A stretch of 64,000 bases of DNA, from assembly GCA_032716605.1 (NCBI GenBank), contig CM064506.1:2759871-2823870 (forward strand). The letters run 5' to 3'. The notes beneath the pieces were generated by a model. That model had not been told where the DNA came from. It made no database searches and worked only from the letters and a program-made list of their open reading frames with translations. The position numbers and the translations under genes are program-made. The stretch's first letter is position 1. Each line of letters starts with the position of its first letter. Source of the DNA: Paralithodes platypus (lineage: Eukaryota > Arthropoda > Malacostraca > Decapoda > Lithodidae). This document shows positions 49,054-60,343 of this stretch, in pieces.

Positions 49054-49436
49054 GTCAATATTTACGAGTCACACCACAGCTGGAATCTCATTTCTAATAG
49101 TAGTTTTGGGTTCCTATCATTCTATGTTTCATTACTATATACTTTTTATCCACCGGAAAATATTATTTTTTCTTGTTTTTTATTTTTATTTTTTTTATTT
49201 TTTTTTTAGCATTAACCTAACCTAACCTAAATGTATTTGGGGGCTATTAGGTTAGGTTAGGTTAGGTTTTTTGGTTAGGTTAATGCTACCCAAGGCTAAC
49301 AAAAAACAAAAAGCCAAGAAAAAAATATATTTTCCGGTGGATAAAAAGTATATAGCAATGAAGCATAGAATGATAGGAACCCAAAACTACCATTAAAAAT
49401 GAGATCCCAGCTGTGGTGTGACTCGTAAATATTGAC
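49054..49436. mobile_element. foldback element with telomere-like repeats at the hinge
   Basis: The left arm gtcaatatttacgagtcaca, ccacagctgg, gggttcctatcattctatgt, ttttatccaccggaaaatat is mirrored by the right arm in reverse complement. Arms are about 175 bp each and end centrally in (CCTAA)n (49213-49230) and (TTAGG)n (49247-49267), separated by 16 bp. Confidence 0.9.
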
Positions 49437-49444
49437 CCAGGATT

Positions 49445-49905
49445 CTCGGGTTCATCTCTAGGAGTGTGAGTAACAGAACTGCTGATGTTATCTTAAAACT
49501 TTACTTGTCATTAGTGAGACCCCATATGGATTATGCTGTCCAATTTTGGTGTCCTTATTACAGAATGGACATAGATTAATTGGAGAGAGTACAGCGTATA
49601 ATGACAAAATGATCCATAATATTAGAAATCTTCCGTATGAAGAAAGGTTGAAGACATTAGGTTTACATTCGTTAGAGACGCAGAGTTAGAGGGGATATGA
49701 TAGAGGTGTTCAAGTGGGTTAGTGGGATTAACAAAGGGGACATGACAAATGTACTAAAGCTCAGTGATAGCGAGAGAACTCGTACCAATGGTTTCAAATT
49801 AGATAAGTTTCGTTTCAGAAAAGATATAGGCAAATATTGGTTTGGTAACAGAGTTGTAGATGGGTGGAATGGACTACCAAGTGCTATAGTGCTATAGTCT
49901 ATTTT
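49445..49905 (+). pseudogene. CR1-like LINE C-terminal relic
   Basis: Plus strand with indels: LSLVRPHMDYAVQFW-like (49508-49560), NLPYEERLKTLGLHSL-like, then an open segment MIEVFKWVSGINKGDMTNVL, FKLDKFRFRKDIGKYWFGNR and VVDGWNGLPSAIV, the CR1-type C-terminus. It is adjacent to the foldback but probably unrelated to it. Confidence 0.78.
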
Positions 49906-50280
49906 GACTGCTTTTGTTTTGGATACAAAAATACATTACCCTAACCAAACATCCTAACCTAACCTAACCTAGTATTATAGATTTATAGGCCTAGGCCTAA
50001 GTATTTATTTTATTATAAGTATTTAGGCTAGGCCTATAGATGATTTATGGGAAAAACTAAATAAGATGGTCACCAATTTTCCCATGGATTTTTTTATGTT
50101 TCCCTGTTAGTTTTCATCAATATATAGTGTTTGGAAATAATTGCAACCCTCGGCGAAACCGTTTTCCCCATTATACAACGATCTTAAGACGCCGCCCGAT
50201 AGTGGGGAGGGCTATGAAGTACAGGGAAAATGAGGGGTTAAATGCGTAAAACGGCGATTAAAACGTATTTAGCAAAACAT

Positions 50281-50715
50281 GGCTCGGGTTTTAAGGTATT
50301 TCTAAGGCCTAAAACCCAATATTTCGAAAACCCGAGCCAAGTTTTGGCCAAAGCTGGCTCGGATTTTGAGAGTTTGTAGATAACAAAATGACAGTAACTT
50401 CATTTAGAAATTTGGCTCAGGTTTCCCGAAATTGCAAAGGCATAAAACCCGAATTTTGGAAAACCCGAGCCAAGTTTTGGCAAAACTTGGCTCGGATTTT
50501 GCGAATTTTAAGAGTAAACAAATTACAGTAACCTAATTTAGCATTTTGGCTCATGTTTCCCTAAATTGCAAACCCCAAAAAGCATAATGTTGGAAAACCC
50601 GAGCCAATTTTTGGCAAAACTTTGATCGTATTTTGAGAATCGAAAAAGACTAACTACATGTCGGAAATCGGCTCATGATTTCCCTAATTGCAAAGCCATA
50701 TAACCAGATTTATCG
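50281..50715. repeat. tandem repeat of about 133 bp, three to four diverged copies
   Basis: The word cccgagccaa recurs at 50331, 50464 and 50598, each followed by ttttggc and an aact-tggctcg-type word, then agtaacttcattta-like and tggctca-gtttcc-like sequence. Each unit also contains an internal inverted pair (cccgagccaa / ttggctcggg-like). Confidence 0.82.
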
Positions 50716-50849
50716 AAAACGTAGCACTTATTTAAATCATAAATATCCAGTAACATAGACCTAGTACATTGGATACAAGCCTAATCCACACCTAACGCCT
50801 ACAATGTGTCCGTAGTAGGCTACCTAGTAGGCCTACCGGTATTCGGCCG

Positions 50850-51030
50850 TATCTTTAAATACGAATGCGAGGAACTTCGAGCGAATTCCTGATCGAGCGG
50901 ATGCACAATCCAATCTAATTAACTTAACTTAACTTAACTTAACTTAACTTAACTTAACTTAACCTAACCTAACCTAAACGCGCCTCCGCTCGAATATGAA
51001 TTCGCTCGAAGTGTCCAGATACCGTAAATA
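50850..51030. mobile_element. small foldback enclosing telomere-like repeats
   Basis: The arms aacttcgagcgaattcctga, tcgagcgga (50873-50901) and the inverse of tccgctcgaatatgaattcg, ctcgaagtg (50985-51013) flank (AACTT)8 at 50921-50960 and (AACCT)3 at 50961-50975. Confidence 0.82.
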
Positions 51031-52161
51031 CTACCGCAACTACGAATCTTGTTTCCGAGACCTAGTATATTAACCTAACCAAACAACCCAACCTATCGAC
51101 AGAGATGGGCAGGTGGAGTGGACTAAAAAGCTGGTGGACAGACCTCGGGAGACAGGTGAAAATGGCCTGTGTACGAATCGGTGCCGTCTATAGGAAGGTA
51201 TTGACAACCATGTTTCAACAAAATTCCATTTTAGTACCATATATTTTTATTAGGTTTTGCCGAGGCTTAAAACACATTTTCATATTATGTTTAGAGCATA
51301 TAAAATCCATATGTGTGTTCAAATATTGCAAAATAATTGGTGACCAACTTATTTAGTTATACTGATTTATGTTGTATGTCGGTAGTCGTCGGTACCTACT
51401 ACACCAGGTAACTACATCCATCCCTAAATATTTTCCGAATAGGCTATTACACGATTAGAAAGCTTGGGTAATTCTTCAGAACTACCCCCCCCCCCCCCCA
51501 TTGATAATCAAAACGTTTTATACGTACTTTTCCAATGGGTTTTTATTCACTAAAGCGGAAGGTGTTGTAGTGTTGGACAGTTGGAGTAGTTGGACTGAAC
51601 AATTACGATGCCAGAAAATCAATATGGCACGTGATTATTAGCCTTAGGCCTATTTTGACAGTTCAGTTCTAGACGAATTATACACGACATGGTTGGACAG
51701 ACACGCAGCTAGGCCTATGTCAACAGATAAAAGCAAGCTGTTTCAGTATCTTTACAATAACTTTAACTACTCACAGAAATCCCTGGGACGTTGCTGTCCC
51801 CTTATACCGGTAAGTAAGAGCCTGACACCCACAGATATCACAGTATCGAGGTCAATGCACCAATGTGGGCGTATCTGACAGTCCTGTGTTTAGTGTGTCG
51901 TCCTGCCAACTTGGGAAGTAGTACGCAGGGATGTTAACTTTTGACATTCGGGCTATCGTACCAGACTACTAAAATTATCGTATTTTCTAAGATCGGGTAA
52001 AAATAAAAATAGAATGATGCCCATTGCTTTGCATTTATTAGTTTCCAATAGTATAACACAAATATATGAATGCATTTAAACATTAAACATAATATTTATC
52101 AATTATAACAACAGTTATCCTCTCACTAATTATACCGGTATACGTTGGTAAATTAAAGATA
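51031..52161. other. no gene recognised
   Basis: Short plus ORFs at 51105-51356 and 51693-51878 have no identifiable domain. A C-run lies at 51487-51500. The rest is unassigned. Confidence 0.4.
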
Positions 52162-52400
52162 TTAAAATGTAAAACTTGCAAACTAAACAAACCAAAATTG
52201 GTACAAGGACAATATAAAGTCAAATTAAATTATCAAAATCGCTATGTGGAAACAACGTTTACTAAAATGAAAATTATTAAATAAAAGAACACAATCCACC
52301 ACATAGGGTGTACATTACTACATGAGCAAGTTAATCTGTTTCCCAAGCAAACTAATCGCACATATAACAACGCACTATCGTCACGTTAAAGGAAGTAGTC
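52162..52400. repeat. dispersed repeat with a single 38-bp unit
   Basis: aaaacttgcaaactaaacaa, caatataaagtcaaattaaa, aatcgctatgtggaaacaac, aagaacacaatccaccacat, agggtgtacattacta, aactaatcgcacatataaca. Same order as 29060-29640, with one unit instead of nine. Confidence 0.75.
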
Positions 52401-52416
52401 AAGTTCGGGAGTACTC

Positions 52417-52775
52417 GGAGCTGGGAGGGGGGGGAGGGAAGGAAGGGGGTAGGGGTGGTAGGGAGGGGGTGGTAGGGAGGGGGTGGGGGGCGGGAGGGGG
52501 CAGGGGGTGCGGGGAAGGAAGGACGGTCGGGGTGGGGGTGGGGGGGGGGGGGGGGGGGGGGGGTGGGGGAGTTAACCAACAACGAGCCCCCCTACCACCC
52601 CTAACTCCCCGCCTCCCCCTAACCCCCCCTACCCCCCCCTCCCCTCCCCCTCCCTACCCTCCTTCCTTCCCTTCACCCCTGCCCCCTCCCCACCCACTCC
52701 CTACCACCCCCTCCCTATCCCCCCCACCCCCCTCCTCCCCCTCCCAGCTCCGCCCCCCCCTCCCGCCCCCCCCCA
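52417..52775. repeat. G-rich / C-rich inverted tract
   Basis: About 145 bp of almost pure G with A/T interruptions (52425-52570) followed by about 170 bp of almost pure C (52585-52775). The outermost cggagctgggagggg is exactly mirrored by cccctcccagctccg. It could form G-quadruplexes or a hairpin. ORFs across it are low-complexity artefacts. Confidence 0.85.
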
Positions 52776-52800
52776 AAACACTTATAGCCTTTTTTAGCCC

Positions 52801-53535
52801 CTCGTCTTATTTTAAAGTTTAAAAATTCCATAGATGAGTTATTTATGAACCGATTTTGTTTAAATTTATACAATAAGTACACTTTGGCAAGCTGAATCGA
52901 ATGGCGCAAACAGAATTAAAATCGGATCATTAGTTTAGGATTTAGATTTTGACGGGGCTTCCTGGAGGTATAATTCCTTATAATGCATTTCCGCCGCTTT
53001 GGACATATATAGAAATTAAGTATGGTATATGACAACTCTAAAGTAGCCATAGCAATTTATGAGTATGCTGTGAAAGCGAAACTAGAATTAAACCCGGGTG
53101 TATAATAATCATGGGCAAACCTTTCTTCCTCTATAATCTAGACTAGACATCCAAAAATACACTATTTAAATGAAAATTCAATTAGCTATGAATTATAGGT
53201 CTTTCTACAGACATATACATGCTTAAATTAAATTCATGGCCTTCACTTCCTGAACCTCTTCAGCTGCAGCATCTACTTGGGATTTCAACTTGTGTTTGTA
53301 GAGAGAGCAGGTAGCCAACCTACTTATGTCATCTGAAGGGGTAAGTACGTAACCGTCACCGTCTCTCTCTCTCTCTCTCTCCTATTATACAAATTTAAGG
53401 GGAAAAAATCACTGGAGACAAAATTATCGTATTTTAGCGTACGATACATAACTTTGTATCGTACATCGTACACAGACCGAAAATATCGTACGGTTAACAT
53501 CACTGAGTAGTAGATACATTGTCATGTCTAATTCA
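52801..53535. other. no gene recognised; (TC)n at 53362-53381
   Basis: AT-rich and unassigned apart from the microsatellite. Confidence 0.45.
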
Positions 53536-53537
53536 GT

Positions 53538-54037
53538 GTTGCCAATTTAGCTACTTATCCGCTAGATCTAGAGGTATTTACTTCCATCTAGACCATAGAC
53601 TACATATAACCTAGACACGAAAGAAGACGCCACAAATCTGTAAATAGTGAGCCGCGCGTTGCCTTTAGAGAGTCTAGATTCTAGACTCTCTAAAGGCAAT
53701 ATTTTTACATCTAGCGACATGAATTCTAGCGGTATTCGGATATTTGAGCCATTTTTAGAGCGATAGTGTAGAGATTGTAGCATTATTCTTGCAATTTTCG
53801 GCATTTATTTACTACCTAGCGTACTTGATTTGGTAACCCATTTCCACAATAACATACCGCTAGATAACAAATAACTGTCGGTTAGAATAATGCCACAATC
53901 TATAACACACCACTCAAAATGGCTCTTATCTACAGGATATTGCTAGTAATCATATCACTATATGTAAAAATGCTCCGCTTCGTCCGCGATAGATATAAAT
54001 ACCTCTAGATCTAGTAATAAAAAGCTAAATTGTCAAC
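53538..54037. mobile_element. 500-bp foldback element
   Basis: The left end gttgccaatttagctactta, ccgctagatctagaggtatt is mirrored by aatacctctagatctagtaa, aagctaaattgtcaac. Inner words also mirror: tatttttacatctagcgaca, gagccatttttagagcga, attgtagcattattct have inverse partners at 53885-53990. Mismatches are scattered. Confidence 0.85.
53659..53699. repeat. 41-bp perfect palindrome inside the foldback left arm
   Basis: ttgcctttagagagtctaga immediately followed by ttctagactctctaaaggca a; no counterpart exists in the right arm. Confidence 0.85.
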
Positions 54038-54042
54038 GCCCC

Positions 54043-54440
54043 ATGACTAAATATAATTTAACACCCCTCTTGCATCAACCATTGATATTTATAAACCACT
54101 GGATAGATCATATCCTTGTTTAGGGAGGTAATTAGTGGTTACCCAGTAGTTGCAATGTTGTAATTATGTCAGCAACCGTTGTCATTAGAGACCTCTGTTG
54201 TCATAACAGCATATGCTGTAATATGCTCGTGACTAACAACTGAGATACCGGTTTGTAGGCATGTATGGTACAAGATGGTGTAATTAACAGGACCGTATAT
54301 CCTCATTCTTCACGAGAAAGCGTGCAGATGTAGTTGCACATTGAACACCATATTTATTATATACAATATATACAGTATTCGTCAATAGATAGATAGTATA
54401 GTATATATCATGCTTTTATCAACTCCCTTCCCTGCATCCC
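54043..54440. other. no recognisable feature
   Basis: AT-rich spacer with no supportable gene or element. Confidence 0.4.
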
Positions 54441-54797
54441 TTGCATTATTCTAGATATTTTCACAGCAATTGTTCCGAGGAACTTGCTTCAATTGTGCCG
54501 CCTCTCCACATCTTTCCCCGTAGAACTAGGGCAGCTGAGAGTGCCCATTAATTTACACTTTCTCCTCCACAATGCAGAACTTCTGCTTATCAAAATTCAT
54601 TTATCCCTAGAACTACTACTCTTTGGAATTCACTTCCCTCGAATTGCTTTCCACAAACTTACAATCTACAAATGTTTAAATCCAGTTGTTACAAACATTT
54701 TATGAATGGAGGATGCCTTTAGGCACATGGACCTTTTTGTTTTATCTGTGTTTTTCCTTCCTCCGTTCATTGTCTCAAAAAAAAAAAAAAAAAAAAT
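54440..54797 (+). pseudogene. poly(A)-tailed non-LTR element, C-terminal relic
   Basis: A plus frame at about 54605-54700 reads RTTTLWNSLPSNCFPQTYNL then QMFKSSCYKHF, the counterpart of AELWNSLPESVF...NCFKLCVSRHF in the element at 25849-27030. It ends in an A-run at 54778-54797. It is frameshifted upstream. Confidence 0.75.
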
Positions 54798-54923
54798 TAG
54801 CCCTTTATATAACATATAGTGTAGTCAACCTGTAGGCCTTTAGTGCATGGCAATGTGCGCTCAAACTGACATCTAACACTTTTCCTTAACAGCTAGTCCT
54901 GTTTACAATATCATGTGATAGTA

Positions 54924-54971
54924 ATTATATATATATATATATATATATACAGAGAGAGAGAGAGAGAGAGA
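54924..54971. repeat. (AT)n-(GA)n compound microsatellite
   Basis: Dinucleotide TA run followed by GA run, same composition as 30099-30146. Confidence 0.9.
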
Positions 54972-55084
54972 TACAGTACCGGTAGATATAGATATTTCAC
55001 TGACCAACCTAGTGGACCCTACTTTTTTTTAGTTTTTTTTTTTTTTTTTATCTTAAATGACCTTTAGCAGTTAGTCCAGCACCC

Positions 55085-55780
55085 TACTCATACCTCTGAT
55101 CACCTTAGAGATTGGCCCAACATATCCTGGACTTATTTTTAACCTCTAATCCTTCTGCTTATGTTGTAAACCTTAGTTTCTCTCTGTTGGACACCTCCAA
55201 TCATAATCTTATCTCCGTTTCCTGTCCTTTATCTCCAGTACAGCCATCAGATCCTCCCAGCTGGCGGCGCTTGTGGCAATTTGGCGCTGGTCACTCACTG
55301 ACTGGGAGCTTCTTCAGCAGTTTTTATTTGATTTCCCATGGAATGATTTTTCCTTCCGTGGCTGGGGACCGTCGGAGTGTGCCGAGTGCATTATCGAGAT
55401 AATCCTCTCGGGCATGGGCATACATTCCATTTTCTCTCTCGGTTCAATGCATTTTTTTTTTTTTTTTTTTTTTTTTCTCAAACTTGTTCTACTGGTGTCC
55501 GCAATAACGAGGAAGCATTCGAACGGTATACTGTCGCCTTCTAACTCAAGAATCTCGTACAGTACTTTGTATATTTCTGCCCGCAACCAAGCCAAATTTT
55601 TTATTCTTCTTGCCAAAAACTCATAAATAATAAATGTTCAGAACTATCCAACTCTAGCTCTTCCCTAGCTATCTGGCATCTAGCCAAAAACCTCTCCCAA
55701 CAAATTTACTTCATCTTTCTCCCTCCTCTCTTGGACTCTGATGGTACCACCATCGATCACGCTAACTTTGGCTATATGGG
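55085..55780 (+). pseudogene. non-LTR element relic: endonuclease C-terminus to linker
   Basis: [37 protein letters not shown], then SWRRLWQFG, and, after shifts, [23 protein letters not shown], and LYISARNQAKFFILLAKNS. This is the end of an APE-like endonuclease (LDLFLTS, SNHNLIS) followed by the linker found in crustacean non-LTR elements. A T-run interrupts it at 55448-55476. Confidence 0.72.
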
Positions 55781-55789
55781 CATGTGGTT

Positions 55790-56015
55790 CGCCTCTCTGA
55801 AATTGATCCTGCTCACCAGGTGGTCTCTACAGAGGACAACCCTGAGTGGAGGAGGCCCAGGGGAAGACCACAGAACTTATGGCTTAGGCAAGTCGGCCAT
55901 ATCATGCAATAGGATACTTGATATGGGCCGAGCAGATACCTGGACTCTCACCTGGGAGTCGGAGGGTGAGACGGTGAGTGTGGCTACGCACTGTCACGGC
56001 GTATGCCCCCATTGA
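55790..56015 (+). pseudogene. LINE C-terminal relic (RGRP type)
   Basis: One plus frame reads WRRPRGRPQNLWLRQVGH and another ends MGRADTWTLTWESEG, VSVATHCHGVCPH then stop. Such tails close RTE-like polyproteins. A frame change splits it. Confidence 0.65.
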
Positions 56016-56114
56016 TTGATATTCATTGGTCGACTCTTTCAAAATGGTAGAAATAACAGGTTAATCACTCAACTCCTCTTGAGTGTCCGGGGCCATGAAA
56101 AGTGCACAGTAGTT

Positions 56115-56324
56115 CTATAGTCTATTCACTGTAATTAGGCCAGAACACTTGACCCTTAACCTTGTATCTCAAAATGGGCTAGAGCAAATGGACTAAATTT
56201 CCACACCTATTCTTTGGTTGACTCTTCCTAAATGGTAGATATATTAGCTCAATCACTCGGTCCTTATAGAGATATAGAGGTTAGTGGTGAAGATTTCTAC
56301 CCCATTATATTTAATAGACTATAG
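56115..56324. mobile_element. F9 palindromic element, intact
   Basis: CTATAGTCTATT at the left is the exact inverse of AATAGACTATAG at the right. Interior ctcaaaatgggctagagcaa and tctttggttgactcttccta, shared with the copies at 7022, 10190, 23235 and 39489. Confidence 0.86.
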
Positions 56325-56970
56325 TACAGTACAGTAAATGTTCTTTATATTTCAACACCTGGTAGTCGGGCACACCTGATAATCAAACATCTGCCAAAGA
56401 CTAAATAATTTCATGTCCAAAATAGGATAAAAATATCTATATTTTACCCATAATCCATGTGCTTTTGTTAAAATATATCCATAAGTGCTTTTAAACCTTT
56501 TCATAGGAAGGAGAGAAAAAGAGACCAATTTTTGAGGCAGTTATTTATCTTCAATTTGTTTACACCAAACTAATTTTATTAGAAGTATGGTTATATACAA
56601 ATAAATCCTAAATCAAGTGTAGTGCAGTACTATTTATAGTTAAGTAAACTGATACAGTATTTGATGTACCAAAAATTAACTTTGGTGAGAAAAAAAAGTG
56701 CAATATGGACCCATACAAATGTGTGCACTAGAGTTCCTATAGTAACAGAGATCGGCCAGCCTCCGCCATATTGGTGCCACTAGGGATATTTTCCTCTCTT
56801 TTCACTCCAATATCTCCATCCCCATAGTAAACATTTGGGAATACAGGTACAGGATAAATAGTTTGGTCATTCGATATATATTCTACATGATCAAAAATTT
56901 AAATAAATACTCTTTGGTGGGCAATTGGGCACCAAAATGGTGTCAAAAGAAAACAGATTGCCACTCACTC
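56325..56970. other. no recognisable feature
   Basis: AT-rich, no supportable gene. Confidence 0.4.
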
Positions 56971-58093
56971 TTAACCCGGCAAGCGCGATAGGCCTCACGG
57001 AAGGCTTCCTATAGGGAACGCGATAGGCCTCACGGAACCAAGACCATAAAAAAAACCTTCCAAAAAAAAAAAGGGCCTATCAAAACAAAGGAATTTGTCT
57101 CTAGGTGAGATAATTCCCCTCCAGTACTCATCCATGTAAATCTCACCCACCCCCTCCCCTCCTTCCCCACCTTATTCCCCCCTCCCTCCCCTCCTGTCCA
57201 AGTGTTTGGACACTTGATCCTCAGTGTTTTGGAGGACAAGCAACCTAGAAGGGTCACTAGACCTATTGTTGCTTGATTTCCTTTGTACTCCTTTGTACTC
57301 CTCAATTATCACCTATTTTTCCTCTTATTATCATCATTTATCGGTTATGTTTCTCTCCCGCGATAATGTAGCACAAGTGGGTTGCAGAAAAGATCGTTAT
57401 GTAACACCCAGACACCGGCCCACACCGCCCCGCTCGTCTCAGTTACCTCACAGACAGCGAGAGAGGAGGGTTGCCTGTGGCTCTCTCTCGCCTGAGATTA
57501 TGACCGGGTGGCCAATATCTTCGTTTTTCACCACCCAAATGCTTTTCCAACTTATTTTAGCACTCTTGAAGTTTTCATATATACATCATATATGTAAAAT
57601 AAAAGCATACCGAAAACAAATAATGGTCTATATTGTAAATATAACGAATTCTGTCAGAATCCAAGGCTAGAAATGCACAAATAACTACCCTAGCCCCTAG
57701 GTCTATTTCGCGCTTGTCAAGTTAATACAGGATCTCTAGTGTACAAATATGCTCACAGATATACTCACCCACAAAACCAGACATGTTCACCTTGGAACAC
57801 CCACACATAAACTCATTGCAACCAAATTTGCTCACTTGGGTAAAAACTCGATAAGTGTTCCGAGAACATTTACATACAAACCGAAACATTGATAAACTAT
57901 TTACAGTAAAAATCAATAGTTCTCTAAAAACCTTGTAAAATTGTTTGCGTTATACTGTATCTAGAACAAAGGGATATTAACTTAGCACTTCTACACTGTG
58001 GAATCAATAGTAATAAACAGGAATGAATGGAGAATGTTTGTGAATAGATGAGTGAACACGTGGTAATTTGGGGGAAGGGGTCAGGTGCAAGTT

Positions 58094-58094
<1 letters not shown>

Positions 58095-58128
<34 letters not shown>

Positions 58129-58365
58129 TAGTTTAACCAGACCACTGAGCTCTACAAAAGAACTCTCATAGGGCTGGCCCGAAGGATTCGATCAAGATAT
58201 ATAACTAAACGAGTCAAGATAGATCGGGAAGGGCAGTAGGGGAACAAATCGAGGAAGGTGAAGACACGCAGACATTTCTAGCCATTTCACCAGTTCAGAC
58301 GGACCACATGAGCTCCACATCAGAGCTCTTATAGGGCAGGGCCGAAGGATGAGGCAAGAACTGCT
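58095..58365. repeat. T-run and internally duplicated repeat block
   Basis: A T-run (58098-58123), then gtttaaccagaccactgagc, tctcatagggctggcccgaa and, again at 58290-58350, catgagctccacatcagagc, tcttatagggcagggccgaa: two diverged copies of one unit. The first also occurs at 45526-45640. Confidence 0.65.
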
Positions 58366-58403
58366 ACACCGCAACACCAACCAGGAAGTGATCAGGGCGA
58401 AGA

Positions 58404-59110
58404 ATGAAAGATCAGGTCGAAGGTAGAAAAAAATCACATCGAGAAGCAAAAAATGCATTACCGAAGGGAATCAAGTCAATCCGGCCACAACATCAACCGA
58501 AGAGACAAATCAGGTCAGGAGTCTGCTACCTAGTCAGGCCAGGGAGACGAGATATAGGCTGCCCGAGGACAGCCAAATGGGACAGAATAAGAATAGAAAG
58601 GGAAAAACATAGAATGAGGAATGAAAAACTACTCAAAATTAGTCAAGCTGAGGACGAAAGCTCGAGGGGAGAGAGGGAGGGAAACAACCACACCCCTCCC
58701 CCATCAAGCTCCAGTCGCCGGCCCCAAAGCCCCCCAACCCCGGCAAGGAGAGTAGTATCAGGGGGGTGCAAGTTGGACTACATAATAGTCCATAAGGCGC
58801 CTGGCCCGGGGAGATGGTTTAAATGAAGGGTGCGCCTGGAAGTGTGCTGGGCGGACTTGTGGTTTCGGCTCTGCTGCAGGTCTGCCTGCCGAGATCGGAA
58901 CCTCTCCGGGTGGTCGGGGGAGTGCTGGAGGGACCTTGGTGACCCTGGTCTCTGGGTCTTCTCCTGGATGACCTAGATGTATGTGACTTTGTATTTTGTT
59001 TTTGTGTGTTCATTGTTTTCTGTTGTGTTGTCCCTATTCTGTCTTGAGTCCCCCCCCCCAAAAAAAAAAGGAAAGGTGGGGATTGGGCCTGAGTATATAG
59101 ATAGATAGAT
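58404..59110 (+). mobile_element. (ATAG)n-tailed retroelement, longest copy
   Basis: Ends with gtgtgttcattgttttctgt, tgttgtccctattctgtctt, gagtcccccccccaaaaaaa, ggtggggattgggcctgagt, atatagatagatagatag. It extends furthest 5-prime of all copies, with a 140-codon basic plus frame from 58404 (KSHREAKNALPKGIKSIRPQ, GRRDIGCPRTAKWDRIRIER). I cannot identify the frame. Whether it is a LINE 3-prime part or a long SINE is open. Confidence 0.65.
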
Positions 59111-59399
59111 AGGAACCAATAGTACTAGTCACAGGCTATTAGAAACAAATGAGGACTATCAAGGGAATCAGGGTTTCACCAAACTATTGACTTGGACTGT
59201 AATTATAAATGCCATCACCACATTATATGTATATGTATGCTACAATAACCAGAAGTGCAGTACTGTCACATTCAATAGTTCAACAAAAAACATGTAATTT
59301 GTGTGAAATCTAGAGAGCGGGACAATAACTTGGCAAGTTTATGACATGAAACAAGTACTGCTAATCACAATGTAGTGAGGGATTGTACAACTTGACAAC

Positions 59400-59535
59400 T
59401 AGACTACTGGTCTATTGAGGATCCTTTGACTGGTTTAGAGCACTCTACAAAAGGCAGTTGGGTGAGAGAGGGATCTGCCTTATATGGGCCAATTGGCTTT
59501 CTGCAGACTCACATTTTCTTATGTTCTTATTTTCT
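59400..59535 (+). repeat. possible LINE 3-prime tail
   Basis: ctgccttatatgggccaatt, ggctttctgcagactcacat, tttcttatgttcttattttc looks like the end of a CR1-type element with an 8-mer-like terminal repeat. No coding part is visible. Confidence 0.4.
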
Positions 59536-60343
59536 TAAGTCACTTTAGGCATAAGTCCCGAGCCTTTTCAGGCCCTACCCACGAAAAGACATTCCATTCC
59601 TCTCATCTTTTCTCCATCTTACAGAGGTGTGCAGCAGTGAAATGGAGAGAGTTGCCTTGGGCCAACATCATCGTTGTGGCTGTGTAAATGTAAGGATATG
59701 AGAGGCACTTTCACTGGTGAGTCGAAGGGGACCTCCTGTTAAACTCGGTAAGCTCGTTTCGGTAAAGGAGAGAATGAAATAGCGAGGGAATATAACATTG
59801 ACGTTTACAGTGCTGTACTAGAGACAGTGCAGGCTTTAAGTCTAGCTTCAAGTCTCGAGTAGGAAAAATAATTATATTTCAATCCCTCATCCCTACCCTC
59901 TTCCCATCCCCCTTACAAAAAGCTTCATCCCTCCCCTCTTCCCTTACAAAAAACGATTTGAAACACACAAGAACTGCGACTGTAACTTGAAATAACACAG
60001 TTTATGCACAAGATTTTCTGCAAACAATTGTTATTGACTGTTAATTTCTTACATTACATTCTGAAGACATGATAATTTATTCTTTCGTTTCAACAGCTCA
60101 TACTTTAATATATTTAGTAGACAACATACCTATACAATAAATGGCAGGTTCTCACAACATACCAAACATTATAATTACTTGAACCATGAAAGAAGAGAAC
60201 TGATAATGTAAATGGAACAGATGATAAATAATATACAGTAAAGTAATTACAGTAGGGTCCCGAATAGCGCGATTCACATGAGCTACAGAAATATAAACAG
60301 GACCTGTATGAGACGGAGGGTTAATAGAGATAATTTTAACTGT
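59536..60343. other. no recognisable gene
   Basis: Part of the duplicated unit up to 60264. No gene; pyrimidine-rich at 59880-59950. Confidence 0.45.

Larger units (their letters stand above)
56984..60264. repeat. 3.3-kb unit, first copy
   Basis: Starts cgcgataggcctcacggaag and ends attacagtagggtcccga. It matches 60592-64000 throughout. Just upstream is TTAACCCGGCAAG (56971), also seen at 22039. It contains a poly-T and repeat block (58095-58365), a retroelement 3-prime part with tail (58760-59110), and a possible LINE tail (59400-59535). Confidence 0.9.

Noticed and set aside
48610..49225. Possible host exon opening MAACAGCSLSYQKLGD
   Set aside because: Short, runs into the foldback arm, no donor or downstream exon found and no recognisable domain. 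Left as unassigned sequence.
52322..52822. 166-codon Gly/Pro-rich ORF
   Set aside because: It is a translation of the G-rich and C-rich tracts and has no coding signal.
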